Below are positions 46,297 through 56,092 of a stretch of DNA of 64,000 bases, piece by piece (position 1 is the first letter of the stretch; every line of letters starts with the position of its first letter). The DNA comes from Leptotrichia sp. HSP-342 (GTDB taxonomy: Bacteria > Fusobacteriota > Fusobacteriia > Fusobacteriales > Leptotrichiaceae): assembly GCF_041199995.1 (NCBI RefSeq), contig NZ_CP165646.1, positions 1,426,001 through 1,490,000 on the forward strand, given 5' to 3'. The position numbers were made by a program, and so were the translations under genes. The notes beneath the pieces were generated by a model that saw nothing but the letters and a program-made list of their open reading frames with translations, did no database searches and was not told where the DNA came from.

Positions 46297-49200
46297 TTAG
46301 TAAATAGCTCTAAATCCAATTCCACCTTTAGTATTTTTTCCTTTTATATCGTATCCAGCATTTAGCGTTATTCCAAATTTTGTATTATCTATCCCTACTT
46401 TTAAATCGAATTTTCCATTTCCATCTCTATCTTCTTTTTCCCCTCTTATTCCAAACCAGTCTGCTTGTGTACCTCTTACTCTTCCTTTATTGTTTTTTGT
46501 TTTTCCTAATTCGTTTTCATAAGACGCTGTTAATCCTATTGATAAATTAGTTCTTACTGCCAATGGCTGAATATATTTAAATTCTGCTCCAATTTCTGGT
46601 TTTACTGAAATATAATCATTTCCTTTTACTTCCAGCTTCATTTGTCCACTTCTTTCTTTTATGCTATTAAATCTTCCATATTCCATTTTTATTGAGCCAT
46701 ATGGACGTAAGTGTATTTTCTCGCTCATTCTTATGTCATATTCCAGTTCATTTTTAATTGCCATACCATAAGAATTATAATTTGAACTTGCTTCAAACAC
46801 ATCATCTACAACTAAATATTTCCGATTCATTTCATTAATTCCAGTAAATATATCTCCTGATATTCTCCATTTTAATACTCCGTTATAATCAGAACTTGGT
46901 GATATTGTCTTGAAAATCCCTGCTTTAACCATTGTTTGCTTCTCTTTTGAATGTCCAATATCTTTAAATTTAAATTTATTTGTTACAGCTCCAGCATACC
47001 AGCCAACTGAATTTCCAAGTTTTAGCGTTTCATTTTCATGAACATAGGCTACACCATAGGCATTACTTGTATAATTAATTATTCCAGCTGTATCTGAATT
47101 ATACTCATTCCTCATTCCAAATATCTTAATTTTGCTATTTTGTTTTGATGGATTTCTCCAATCTTTTTGTAAATGTTCAAATTCTTTATTTAAAGTATTT
47201 CCCGTCGAATTAATTCTTTGCTGAAGATTTCCATATTGATGTCCCATCATTTCATCAAATGCTTGATACAATAGAATTTCTTCGTTGTTCCCAATTGAAT
47301 TTAGCTTTGTAAATATTTCTCTTTCTCTACTTCCTAAAGCATTTACACCGTATCTTTGTTCCAATCCATCTGCAAAATTGTATGTATCTGTACTTTTTAC
47401 AGGCGTTGATTCTCTACCAGCCCATGCTGTATAAGGCACTTTTGCCAAGTATAGGCTTGTTATTCTGTTTGTTCCTAATTCTAGTGTCGGGGTAGCCATC
47501 CATGTCAATGAAGATGAATAAACAGTCCATTTTATATTTGGGTTATTTTCCATTGCATTTCTATAGGTATCCAATATTCTTGGATCATTTATCAGGATAT
47601 ATTTACTATTTGTAATTTCTGCTGCTTCGGTACCAATTATTAAATCCGCCTCACTTGTTAGATTTTCCAAACCATTTATTACATTTGTAAAGCTTATTCC
47701 AGAAGTGTTTACATACATTCCGATACTTGAAGCTGATACTGATATTGGATTTCTAGCTTCCGTATTTATGACTACTGGTATTTGAGGAACTCCATTTACG
47801 GTAATTGTAGCAGATAAAGCTCCAGATGGTGCTGTAACTATAAGCCCCCCTAGTTCTTTTCCTGTATCTGGTGTTGTAAATGGGACTACAGTCCTGTTTA
47901 TATCTGTTTCACCATTTACCGTTATATTTCCGTAATTAATTACCGTTCCACCTTTTAAATAAACTCCTTTACCATTTCTAGCATTTATATTTATTGTACC
48001 AGTATTATTAAGTGTAGAACCTTCTCCCAGATAAACTCCAACAACATTACGATAAGTTCCAGGTCCAGTAGTTATTGTACCACTATTCACAGCTGCCGCC
48101 CCATCTGTAACATAAATTCCTGTTGTATTGTTTTCGTTTAGATTGATTATTGCTGTATTTGTTGCTGTACTTCCAGAACCACTTGCATACAATCCAATTC
48201 CACTTTTACCATTTACATTAATCGTTCCTCTATTTACAACATTTCCAGTATCTGTTGTCCCATATCCTGCACCCATTCCTACTGAATAAAGCTTATTCAC
48301 TACATCAGAAGCACCTACATTGATTATACCTGTATTTGTCGCAGTTCCTCCTCTAATACTGTAAATTGCAACACTTCCTTTACCACTTGATAGATTTATA
48401 TTTCCATTATTTATTACTGTTCCTGCTGAATAAATCCCGTAATTCTCTTCTCCTGTTGATGTAATATTTGTATTATTCAAAATTAATCCAGCTGTATCAT
48501 TTGAATAAACATACACATTTTTATTTCCAAGTCCTACATTTGCTATATTTGAAGTTATTTTATTTCCTGTTCCAACATTTACAAATCCGAATGAATTATC
48601 TCCAATTTCAAAAGAAGTTGCCATATTTGTTATATTTTGACTAGTTCCTACTGTGTAAACTCCTACTGCTTCATCTGTTCCAGTTGTGATTTTTCCATTA
48701 GTTAAACTTATATCACCATTTTGAGAATAGATTCCAATTCCAGCATTTCCAACATTTAGTTTTCCACTGTTTTTAGCTTCGTATCCATAAATTCCAATTG
48801 AATTTTTTCCAATATTTAATACCCCTGTATTCTCAAGAGTTGCAGCTTTATTATTAGTGTATAATCCTACATTGGGATTATTGATTACAGCTGAATCCGA
48901 TAACGTTATAATTCCACTATTTCTAGCTTTGTATGCTGATGTTCCTGAAGCATAGATTCCAGTATTTCTATCACCTGTTAGTTCTATTTTTCCCACATTT
49001 TCAACTATTGTCCCAGCGGCAAGTGATGAATCAGGCTTGTATGACATTGCAACTGAGTCAGTCTGAGAAAGCTGAATAATTCCACTATTTTTCATAGCCT
49101 GTGTCGTAGAGCCTTCCGAATACATTCCTATTGAATTAGTTCCTATTGATATTTTACCAATATTTTCAAGCAAAGAATCACCTACTCCGTACATTGCAGT

Positions 49201-52200
49201 TGATTTATTAGCTACTGTAATAACACCTGATGCCTTATTATAAAGTTCTCCAAATTTCGCATAAATTCCTGTAGACCTCGTACCACTTAAGTTAATTTCG
49301 CCTTCATTTTCCAATGTAACTTTATTTCGTAAGTATAGATCTTTATTATTTTCCTGAGCCATTGCAACCTGATTATCATTTGTTCCTGCCATAACTTTAG
49401 CAGTTTTATTTTTTATTGATGAATTTGAAATTTCCAAATGATTATATGCATCAGAAGTATCGTCCAAATCTACATTCTGATTAATTGTTAATTTGCTTAA
49501 ATAAAGCATAAACGTTTTATAATCAGTCCCAGTTATGTTAGCTCCAGTAGCACTTGAAATTGTGTCTCCTGTTGTATCAGACAAGTTCATCCCAACATTT
49601 TGTGCTATAAACAGCCTTGAACCTGTATTCATTGTCAAATTTAAATTCCCTAAAGTTGAAGTATTACCATCTCCAAAATTATTTTTTGCCCAGTTTTCAA
49701 TTTCTGAGGTACCAAATGTAGTTCCATTTCCTACGTAATAAAATGCGTTACCTCTTTCCACAGGAGTCGTTCCTCCTTCAATAGTTGCGTTCATAGTTCC
49801 ACCCAATGAAATTTTACCGGTTCCATTTTCTCCAAGATAAAATAATAATGATTTTTTCCCTGTACGCGCTGTTCCTGTTCCTTTTAATGTCAAAGTTGAA
49901 TTTTTATCAGCATCATAATTTACCGCTCCATCATCTGCATTTACAGTATGATCCTTGACTTCCAGCTTAGCATTCTCTCCAGCATACAGCCCTATTGATT
50001 CTGTCCCTTTAACACTTACATTCACATCAACATTATTTTTTCCATCACTTACAAGTTTTGAATTTTTACCAACAACAATTCCATAAGATCCTTTTTTTAC
50101 AGTTACAGATTTTCCTGATGAACTGTCAGTATAAGTATAAATTCCAGCAGATTGCAATCCGTTATTTACGGTTATTGTTCCATTAGCTTTTACTGTCGCA
50201 TCAGCAGTATTTGATTTGTTATCTCCTATTATTAATCCAGAAACTCCATCTCCTACAGCTGTAATATTTCCACCATAATTTAATGTACCATTCGATATTA
50301 ACGCTCCTGTCGAATCATCTCCCTTTACTTTGATAACACTTGTTTTAGAAAATGTTCCAGTTGGATTATTAGTACCTTTTGTCATATAAACACCAATATT
50401 AGTCGAAACTCCTGTTCCTTCTAAATCAATTTCACCTTCATTTTCAAGGTTTCCACCACGAGTTGCCATTCCAACTCCATTAATAATTGTCAGATTTGTC
50501 TTTGTTGCAATCTTTTTACCATTATTATTCTTAACATCAGCATTTGTTCCAACAATTCCCATCGAAGAATCTCCATCTAAATAAATATTACCGTCATTTA
50601 TTGCTTTAGGTGTTCCAGGAGCATCTGTCGTGACTGTTCCTTTATCCACTCTCATAGCAATATTTTGTCTTCCTGCTACACTACTAACATTAATTGTCCC
50701 CTTTGATGCATTTGTTATGTCGTCTGCTGCATTTACAATTAGAACCATTCCAGTATTTCCTTTACCACCAGAAACATTAATTGTTCCGCTATTTGTAACT
50801 TTTCCATTATATCCTCTTATAGAAAATGCTGCTTTTCCTTCAGTGATTCCATTTTCTATAACTGCCATTCCTGATGACAATGAATTTAAAACTGTTGTAA
50901 CTCCAGCTGAAGTGTGTGTGCCTGCATCTCCTGATATTTCAATAGTACCACTATTGTTCATTGTACTATTATTTGCAACTCGTGATGACCATTTCATGGC
51001 ATAACTTTCAATACCACCCATAAACATTCCTTTTGTTCCTGAGCCAGTATTTGACATTGTGACTCTGCTTGGAGAAGAGAGTGCAAATACTTGCATTCCA
51101 ATTGATTTTTCACCAAAAAATCTTATTATTCCATTATTTGTCAAAAAATAATTCGAATTAGGATATTCGTCTCTATTTTCATAAGTCAGTATTAATCCTA
51201 CTTTATGTCCCACATATCCGTTTTTATTTTTTATCTCAATCGACGCAGGACGGTTTGCAAACATTCCAGGAATTAATGATCTTTCTGTATTTAATGGAAT
51301 CAAAGATTGCAATTCGCTATCGCTTGGTTCCAAAGCATCTGTTATTACTCCACCGTTACCATTCGTTATCTTACGTTCCTTTTGATCAAAATTTCGAGTT
51401 TGTTTCAAATAAGTATCCGTCTGAGCTTCAAATCCCACAACTAAGGGTCCTATTAAATTTATAGTACTATTATTCTCCAAATCAACATCAATAACATTAT
51501 CTACTGTAGCAGCTCTTGAACCACCAACCAAGAAGTCTTGACCATTATAATTTCTTCCCGCATTGATCTCGTCCTGTCTTTGACTGGTATTAAGTGGGTT
51601 TTTAGAAGTTACAGTTAAATTATTATTTAATTGAACAGTAGAACCATTAGTATCATTTGATATAACATCAAAATGAATGAAAAAAAGCGCACTTTTTCCA
51701 CCAGCTTGAGAAGCCCATCCATACCTTAAAGAGGGATTATTTGTTGTAATATCATTTATACTGGTATTTGCTTGAGTATATGTTCTAGGTGTTCCAATTG
51801 CAGGATTATTATAAAATGAACCGTTTATTCCGGGCAGTGTAATGTATCCCATAGGATTTTGATAAGAACCTAATTGTATGTTAAAAGTTGGAGGTGCTGG
51901 TAGATCTGGTAGTACTGGTAACTTTATTACTGGTTTTGGTGGCGTAAATCTGATAGGTTCTGGTAATATAGGTATGATTGCTGTTTTATCAGCTATTGAA
52001 AGTGGAGATTTATTAACTCTTCTAGGCCTGATTCCGGCACTTATTTCAAAACTTACTAATGGTTCGGTAGCTGAATATACACTTATAAGTCCGTAACCAT
52101 TTGCTAATCCTGTAGCAGAAGCTAATCTTCTTGTCCTTTCAAGCAGCTCATAATTATCACTATTTGGCGATATTGTTCTTTCATAAAGATTCAGACTTCT

Positions 52201-52617
52201 TTCAAATATTCCTTCGTACGGATATTTTTCATTCTTGTCTCCAATCCCTTTATAAGCTTCGTGCCAATCGTTATAATATCCACCATTAGCAAATTGCCAA
52301 TTAATCCAAGGCGATTTTACAACATGGTCTCCCTGCTCCATTAATTGAATTAATTCTAAATTTGAGCTATTTAACAATCGCTTGTTTTCTTTTTTTGATT
52401 TTTTCACATTTTCCTGCATTTTATTTATAGATTTTAAAAATTCATATCTATAATTTTCAACAGAAGGTTCCTTTGTTTCTGCTGTTAAAAAATTATTTGA
52501 CATTACTGTTCCACACAATAAAAATGTGAGTAATGCGGAATCTGTATACTTAAAGTTCTTACATTTCTTTGCAAAACTTTTTAAGTTTTTTCTCAATTGC
52601 TTTAATTCATTTGACAT
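46297..52617 (-). CDS. Large autotransporter adhesin (fusobacterial type Va)
   Basis: This is a 2106-residue surface protein. The N-terminus (NELKQLRKNLKSFAKKCKNF, then a hydrophobic ALLTFLLCGTVMS and a helical region) is the autotransporter-associated N-terminal domain seen in Fusobacteriota. A Pro-rich segment (about 215-255) follows, then a passenger beta-helix of many short Asn/Gly-rich repeats with the pattern N-x-G-x-I ... G-x-G-I-Y (about 330-1720). The last ~280 residues are an outer-membrane autotransporter beta-barrel ending in GGIGFRAIY with the terminal aromatic. ATG 52617 fits AAAGG at 10 nt; an in-frame TTG at 52626 is too close to it. The host ligand is unknown. Confidence 0.93.
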   Translation of the reverse strand: MSNELKQLRKNLKSFAKKCKNFKYTDSALLTFLLCGTVMSNNFLTAETKEPSVENYRYEFLKSINKMQENVKKSKKENKRLLNSSNLELIQLMEQGDHVVKSPWINWQFANGGYYNDWHEAYKGIGDKNEKYPYEGIFERSLNLYERTISPNSDNYELLERTRRLASATGLANGYGLISVYSATEPLVSFEISAGIRPRRVNKSPLSIADKTAIIPILPEPIRFTPPKPVIKLPVLPDLPAPPTFNIQLGSYQNPMGYITLPGINGSFYNNPAIGTPRTYTQANTSINDITTNNPSLRYGWASQAGGKSALFFIHFDVISNDTNGSTVQLNNNLTVTSKNPLNTSQRQDEINAGRNYNGQDFLVGGSRAATVDNVIDVDLENNSTINLIGPLVVGFEAQTDTYLKQTRNFDQKERKITNGNGGVITDALEPSDSELQSLIPLNTERSLIPGMFANRPASIEIKNKNGYVGHKVGLILTYENRDEYPNSNYFLTNNGIIRFFGEKSIGMQVFALSSPSRVTMSNTGSGTKGMFMGGIESYAMKWSSRVANNSTMNNSGTIEISGDAGTHTSAGVTTVLNSLSSGMAVIENGITEGKAAFSIRGYNGKVTNSGTINVSGGKGNTGMVLIVNAADDITNASKGTINVSSVAGRQNIAMRVDKGTVTTDAPGTPKAINDGNIYLDGDSSMGIVGTNADVKNNNGKKIATKTNLTIINGVGMATRGGNLENEGEIDLEGTGVSTNIGVYMTKGTNNPTGTFSKTSVIKVKGDDSTGALISNGTLNYGGNITAVGDGVSGLIIGDNKSNTADATVKANGTITVNNGLQSAGIYTYTDSSSGKSVTVKKGSYGIVVGKNSKLVSDGKNNVDVNVSVKGTESIGLYAGENAKLEVKDHTVNADDGAVNYDADKNSTLTLKGTGTARTGKKSLLFYLGENGTGKISLGGTMNATIEGGTTPVERGNAFYYVGNGTTFGTSEIENWAKNNFGDGNTSTLGNLNLTMNTGSRLFIAQNVGMNLSDTTGDTISSATGANITGTDYKTFMLYLSKLTINQNVDLDDTSDAYNHLEISNSSIKNKTAKVMAGTNDNQVAMAQENNKDLYLRNKVTLENEGEINLSGTRSTGIYAKFGELYNKASGVITVANKSTAMYGVGDSLLENIGKISIGTNSIGMYSEGSTTQAMKNSGIIQLSQTDSVAMSYKPDSSLAAGTIVENVGKIELTGDRNTGIYASGTSAYKARNSGIITLSDSAVINNPNVGLYTNNKAATLENTGVLNIGKNSIGIYGYEAKNSGKLNVGNAGIGIYSQNGDISLTNGKITTGTDEAVGVYTVGTSQNITNMATSFEIGDNSFGFVNVGTGNKITSNIANVGLGNKNVYVYSNDTAGLILNNTNITSTGEENYGIYSAGTVINNGNINLSSGKGSVAIYSIRGGTATNTGIINVGASDVVNKLYSVGMGAGYGTTDTGNVVNRGTINVNGKSGIGLYASGSGSTATNTAIINLNENNTTGIYVTDGAAAVNSGTITTGPGTYRNVVGVYLGEGSTLNNTGTININARNGKGVYLKGGTVINYGNITVNGETDINRTVVPFTTPDTGKELGGLIVTAPSGALSATITVNGVPQIPVVINTEARNPISVSASSIGMYVNTSGISFTNVINGLENLTSEADLIIGTEAAEITNSKYILINDPRILDTYRNAMENNPNIKWTVYSSSLTWMATPTLELGTNRITSLYLAKVPYTAWAGRESTPVKSTDTYNFADGLEQRYGVNALGSREREIFTKLNSIGNNEEILLYQAFDEMMGHQYGNLQQRINSTGNTLNKEFEHLQKDWRNPSKQNSKIKIFGMRNEYNSDTAGIINYTSNAYGVAYVHENETLKLGNSVGWYAGAVTNKFKFKDIGHSKEKQTMVKAGIFKTISPSSDYNGVLKWRISGDIFTGINEMNRKYLVVDDVFEASSNYNSYGMAIKNELEYDIRMSEKIHLRPYGSIKMEYGRFNSIKERSGQMKLEVKGNDYISVKPEIGAEFKYIQPLAVRTNLSIGLTASYENELGKTKNNKGRVRGTQADWFGIRGEKEDRDGNGKFDLKVGIDNTKFGITLNAGYDIKGKNTKGGIGFRAIY

Positions 52618-52640
52618 TTGTTTCAAACCTTTCTTGATAT

Positions 52641-52677
52641 ATTATAAATTATTCAAACATAGTAAGAATTTACTATG
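52641..52677 (-). promoter_or_regulatory. Autotransporter promoter region with overlapping palindrome
   Basis: On the minus strand TATAAT lies at 52641-52646. The -35 region at normal distance is poor (ATTCTT) and falls within a perfect palindrome, CATAGTAA and TTACTATG with a 4-nt centre (52658-52677). This is a plausible operator for an activator or repressor. Confidence 0.45.
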
Positions 52678-52954
52678 AACTATAATATTTAATTTCCCTT
52701 TAAAATAACTGTTAAATAATGATTTCCATTAATGTTATCATAATCAAATTCATAATAACATCATATCTTAAAAAAATCAAGTATTTTTAAGAAAAAACAT
52801 CAATTTATTAATCTATTATTAATAATAAACGCCATTTTTTTATTATTTACCAAAAACTTTATCTTTTCACTTAATATTTCCTAATAATTTTTCTATGTTA
52901 TTAATTAAAAAATTAATTTTTATTAATAATTTATATTTGTTTATTTTTATATTT

Positions 52955-53205
52955 TATACTAATCCCTATTAAAATAACGAATTTATTACAAACTTTTCTA
53001 AATTAAAGAAAATGTTTTGAAATAAAACAAATAAAAAATAATCTATCTATAGTTGTAAAATTTACAGAAATGAGCAATTCTGCGAGAAAAATATAATAAA
53101 AATAGTAAAAGCTGTTATTAAATAAAATATCTGATACTAAATCCCATTAGAAAAAATAAAAACTATATTTCAAAATTTATTAATTTAAATGGAGATATAG
53201 TATTA
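52955..53205. repeat. Paired intergenic repeat copies with inverted ends
   Basis: 52955-53030, read on the minus strand, aligns with the right arm at 9799-9917 (AGAAAAGTTTGTAATAAATT against AGAAAAATTTGTAATAAATT). A second short copy at 53135-53205 has both ends, TACTAAATCCC and its inverted form near ATAGTATTA, making a 71-bp inverted pair. No gene is present. Confidence 0.6.
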
Positions 53206-53238
53206 TTAAAAAGAATTCTTACATTAAAAAGTCAAAAA

Positions 53239-53280
53239 AAAATCAAACTACAAAAGAATTTTAAATTAGTAGTTTGATTT
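53239..53280 (-). terminator. Terminator of carboxynorspermidine dehydrogenase
   Basis: AATCAAACTAC and GTAGTTTGATT pair over 11 bp. On the minus strand the stem is followed by TTTTTTTTTGAC. It lies about 37 nt past the stop codon. Confidence 0.85.
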
Positions 53281-53316
53281 TCAAAAAATTATTTTACTGT
53301 AAATATATTTTCTTTA

Positions 53317-54531
53317 TTAGTCAACTAACGTTGGATTAAAGTCTTCAACCCAAGGTAGTCCAAATTTATTTAATGCTTCCATAAATGGATCTGGATCCAT
53401 TTCTTCTACGTTAAATACTCCTGGCTTTTTCCATTCACCAGTAAGTACCATTGCAGCTCCTATCATTGCAGGTACTCCTGTTGTGTAAGAAATAGCTTGT
53501 GAACTAACTTCTTTGTAACATTCCTCATGATCGCAAACATTGTATACGTAATAAGTTTTTTCTACACCATCTTTTTTACCTCTAAAAATATTTCCGATGT
53601 TTGTCTTACCTTTTGTTCTAGGCCCAAGCGAAGCCGGATCAGGCAACACAGCTGTCAAAAATTGTAACGGAACAATTTTCTTTCCTTCAAATTCTATTGG
53701 CTCAATTGAAGTCATCCCAACATTTTCAAGTACTTTTAAATGAGTCAGGTAACTTTGTCCAAAAGTCATAAAGAATCTAATTCTTTTAATACCTTTAATA
53801 TTAACTGCAAGCGATTCTAATTCTTCGTGGTGCAATAAGTACATATCCTTTTCGCCAATTTGAGGGAAATTGTAAACTCTTTTAATTTCCATTGGCTCTG
53901 TTTCCACCCATTTTCCATCTTCCCAGTAACTTCCATTAGCTGTAACTTCCCTAATATTAATTTCTGGATTAAAGTTTGTTGCAAAAGGGTAACCGTGATC
54001 TCCTGCATTTGCATCAAGAATGTCAATGTAATTTATTTCATCAAAATAATGCTTTTGTGCATATGCCGAAAATACTCCAGTAACACCTGGATCAAATCCA
54101 CTTCCTAAAATAGCAGTAATCCCAGCCTTTTCAAATTTTTCCTTATACGCCCATTGCCATTTATACTCAAATTTAGCTGTGTCCAAAGGCTCATAATTTG
54201 CTGTATCCAAATAATCAGTCTTAGTTTCAAGACAAGCATCCATAATTGTCAAATCTTGATATGGTAAAGCCACATTTATCACAATATCAGGCTTATATTC
54301 ATTAATCAATGCCACTAACTCAGACACATTATTTGCATCCACCTTTGCAGTCTGAATCTCAATTCTTCCAGCATATTTACTTTTTTCAATTCTTTCCTTG
54401 ATTTCATCGCATTTTGCCTTTGTACGGCTAGCTATCATAATTGAACTAAATACTTCTGAATTTTGTGCACATTTGTGACACACTACATTTGACACTCCTC
54501 CAGCTCCGATTACTAATGCTTTTTTTCCCAT
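53317..54531 (-). CDS. Carboxynorspermidine/carboxyspermidine dehydrogenase (saccharopine-dehydrogenase family)
   Basis: It reductively couples aspartate semialdehyde to a diamine, giving the carboxylated precursor that NspC decarboxylates. The Rossmann motif is KKALVIGAGGVSNVVCHKC at the N-terminus. AILGSGFDPGVTGVFSAYA and DANAGDHGYPFATNFNPEINIRE, here as DANAGDHGYPFATNF, are typical. ATG 54531 (404 residues) follows GAGGAGG; the upstream MRRRKL extension overlaps that site. It is 25 kb from nspC. Confidence 0.9.
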   Translation of the reverse strand: MGKKALVIGAGGVSNVVCHKCAQNSEVFSSIMIASRTKAKCDEIKERIEKSKYAGRIEIQTAKVDANNVSELVALINEYKPDIVINVALPYQDLTIMDACLETKTDYLDTANYEPLDTAKFEYKWQWAYKEKFEKAGITAILGSGFDPGVTGVFSAYAQKHYFDEINYIDILDANAGDHGYPFATNFNPEINIREVTANGSYWEDGKWVETEPMEIKRVYNFPQIGEKDMYLLHHEELESLAVNIKGIKRIRFFMTFGQSYLTHLKVLENVGMTSIEPIEFEGKKIVPLQFLTAVLPDPASLGPRTKGKTNIGNIFRGKKDGVEKTYYVYNVCDHEECYKEVSSQAISYTTGVPAMIGAAMVLTGEWKKPGVFNVEEMDPDPFMEALNKFGLPWVEDFNPTLVD

Positions 54532-54655
54532 TAATTTTCGCCTCCTCAAATTTATTTTATTTTTTTATTTATTAATTCTGAATTTTTTCTCAACATTATT
54601 ATACTGTAAAATTTTTATTCTGTAAATTACTTTTTTAAAAATCTTGTAAAATCAT

Positions 54656-54685
54656 TTGACTTAGGCTATTTTTATTTGCTATAAT
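54656..54685 (+). promoter_or_regulatory. Promoter of the D-2-hydroxyacid dehydrogenase gene
   Basis: TTGACT, 18 nt, TATAAT with TGC immediately before the -10 (extended -10). It is about 37 nt upstream of ATG 54723. Confidence 0.75.
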
Positions 54686-54722
54686 AAATTAAAAGATAAT
54701 AAATTTTAGGAGGAATGTAAAA

Positions 54723-55763
54723 ATGAAAATTGTAGTCTTCGATGCAAAACCTTATGATATTGAATTTTTCGACAAATGGAACGAAAAATTTGGAGCAGAT
54801 ATTACATATTTTGAAGAAAAATTAAGCTTAAAAAATGTGATGCTTACGAAATACCAAGATGTTGTCTGTACTTTCGTAAATGATGACTTAAATGCAAAAG
54901 TATTAAATATACTTGCAAAAAACGGTGTAAGAGTTATTGCCGCAAGATGTGCTGGTTATAACAATATCGATTTAAAGGCTGCCCGTGAAAACAGAATTAC
55001 TGTTTTAAGAGTACCTGCTTACTCACCATTTGCTGTGGCTGAACATGCTTTAGCATTACTTATGACTGTAAATAGAAAAACACATAAAGCATATAATAGA
55101 ACTCGTGAAGGAAACTTCAGTCTTGCTGGATTAACTGGTATTGACTTGCATGGTAAAACTGCTGGAATTATCGGTACTGGAAAAATCGCAAGAATTTTTA
55201 TAAAAATCTTAAATGGACTTGGAATGAATGTAATTGCATACGATTTATATCCAAATGAACAAGCTGCAAAAGAAGAAAACTTTACTTACGCAACTTTGGA
55301 TGAGGTGCTTGAAAAAGCTGATGTTCTTTCACTTCATTGCCCATTAACACCGCAAACTAGACATATTATCAATGCCGAAAGCCTTGCAAAAGTTAAAAAA
55401 GGAGTTATTATTATAAACTCTGCACGTGGTGGATTAATTGAGACAGAAGCCTTGCTTGACGCTGTAAAATCTAAACAAGTTGGTGGAGTTGGACTTGACG
55501 TTTATGAAAATGAATCAAGCTACTTCTTTGACGACAAATCTAGCCAAGTATTAGAAGACGATGTTTTAGCAAGATTATTATCATTCAACAATGTAGTATT
55601 GACATCTCACCAAGCATTCTTAACAAATGAAGCATTAGATAACATTGCCGAAGCTACATTTAACAACATTTTATCTTATGTAAAAGAAGAAACTTTACAA
55701 AATGAAGTTTGGTACGATGAAGAAAATGATAAAATCGTTGAAGGTGTCAGAGTTCAAAAATAA
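54723..55763 (+). CDS. ldhA: D-2-hydroxyacid dehydrogenase, probably D-lactate dehydrogenase
   Basis: It reduces pyruvate to D-lactate with NADH, a key end product in lactate-forming Leptotrichia. The NAD-binding motif is GKTAGIIGTGKIARIFIKI (about residues 143-161), HCPLTPQTRHIINAE and INSARGGLIE follow, and the catalytic His is in LTSHQAFLT. Length 346 and the sequence RCAGYNNIDLKAA fit the LdhA branch. A strong TAGGAGGAATG site precedes it. Confidence 0.9.
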   Translation: MKIVVFDAKPYDIEFFDKWNEKFGADITYFEEKLSLKNVMLTKYQDVVCTFVNDDLNAKVLNILAKNGVRVIAARCAGYNNIDLKAARENRITVLRVPAYSPFAVAEHALALLMTVNRKTHKAYNRTREGNFSLAGLTGIDLHGKTAGIIGTGKIARIFIKILNGLGMNVIAYDLYPNEQAAKEENFTYATLDEVLEKADVLSLHCPLTPQTRHIINAESLAKVKKGVIIINSARGGLIETEALLDAVKSKQVGGVGLDVYENESSYFFDDKSSQVLEDDVLARLLSFNNVVLTSHQAFLTNEALDNIAEATFNNILSYVKEETLQNEVWYDEENDKIVEGVRVQK

Positions 55764-56092
55764 TTATTATTTAAAATTTTGATATAAAGTTTTACTATCA
55801 GAAAACTTTACGAGAGGCTGTTTTAAAAAGCAGCTTCTTTTAATATTTTCCTAAAAATACTTAAAGTCTCAATTCAAAAGATTTTTTGTATTATATACTC
55901 AAACCTATTTTAAATTAAACTGCTAAAATTATATAAATTTATGGTTTGAGTAAAATAGTCATCGCTTTTGAGTTTAGTTTTAAATAAGTTTTACTATAAA
56001 TTTATTTAATTAACAATTATTTTTTTTCTTGAAAAAAATTTTACTTGTAGTTAAAGATAAAAATTTGAATGTATAAAGAAAGGTTTAAAAAT
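55764..56092. other. Gap between ldhA and prfB
   Basis: It contains the ldhA terminator (55813-55838) and a second hairpin in which ACTCAAACC (55897-55905) pairs perfectly with GGTTTGAGT (55943-55951) around a 37-nt AT-rich loop. No gene and no strong prfB promoter were seen. Confidence 0.5.
55813..55838 (+). terminator. Terminator of ldhA
   Basis: AGAGGCTG and CAGCTTCT pair over 8 bp with one G-U pair, followed by TTTAATATTTT. Confidence 0.75.

Larger units (their letters stand above)
52618..53316. other. 699-bp intergenic region between the autotransporter and the dehydrogenase
   Basis: It contains a palindrome at the autotransporter promoter, two repeat copies (52955-53205) and a terminator (53239-53280), each listed. 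The part 52700-52950 is extremely AT-rich with no frame or structure that I can support. Confidence 0.5.

Noticed and set aside
46297..52617. Possible tandem-repeat array or CRISPR in the region of repeated short motifs
   Set aside because: The repeats are degenerate protein-level beta-helix repeats in one long frame, without constant direct repeats and unique spacers.
54532..54549. Longer start of the carboxynorspermidine dehydrogenase (MRRRKL extension)
   Set aside because: It overlaps the GAGGAGG site positioned for ATG 54531, and the Rossmann motif normally begins within the first few residues.
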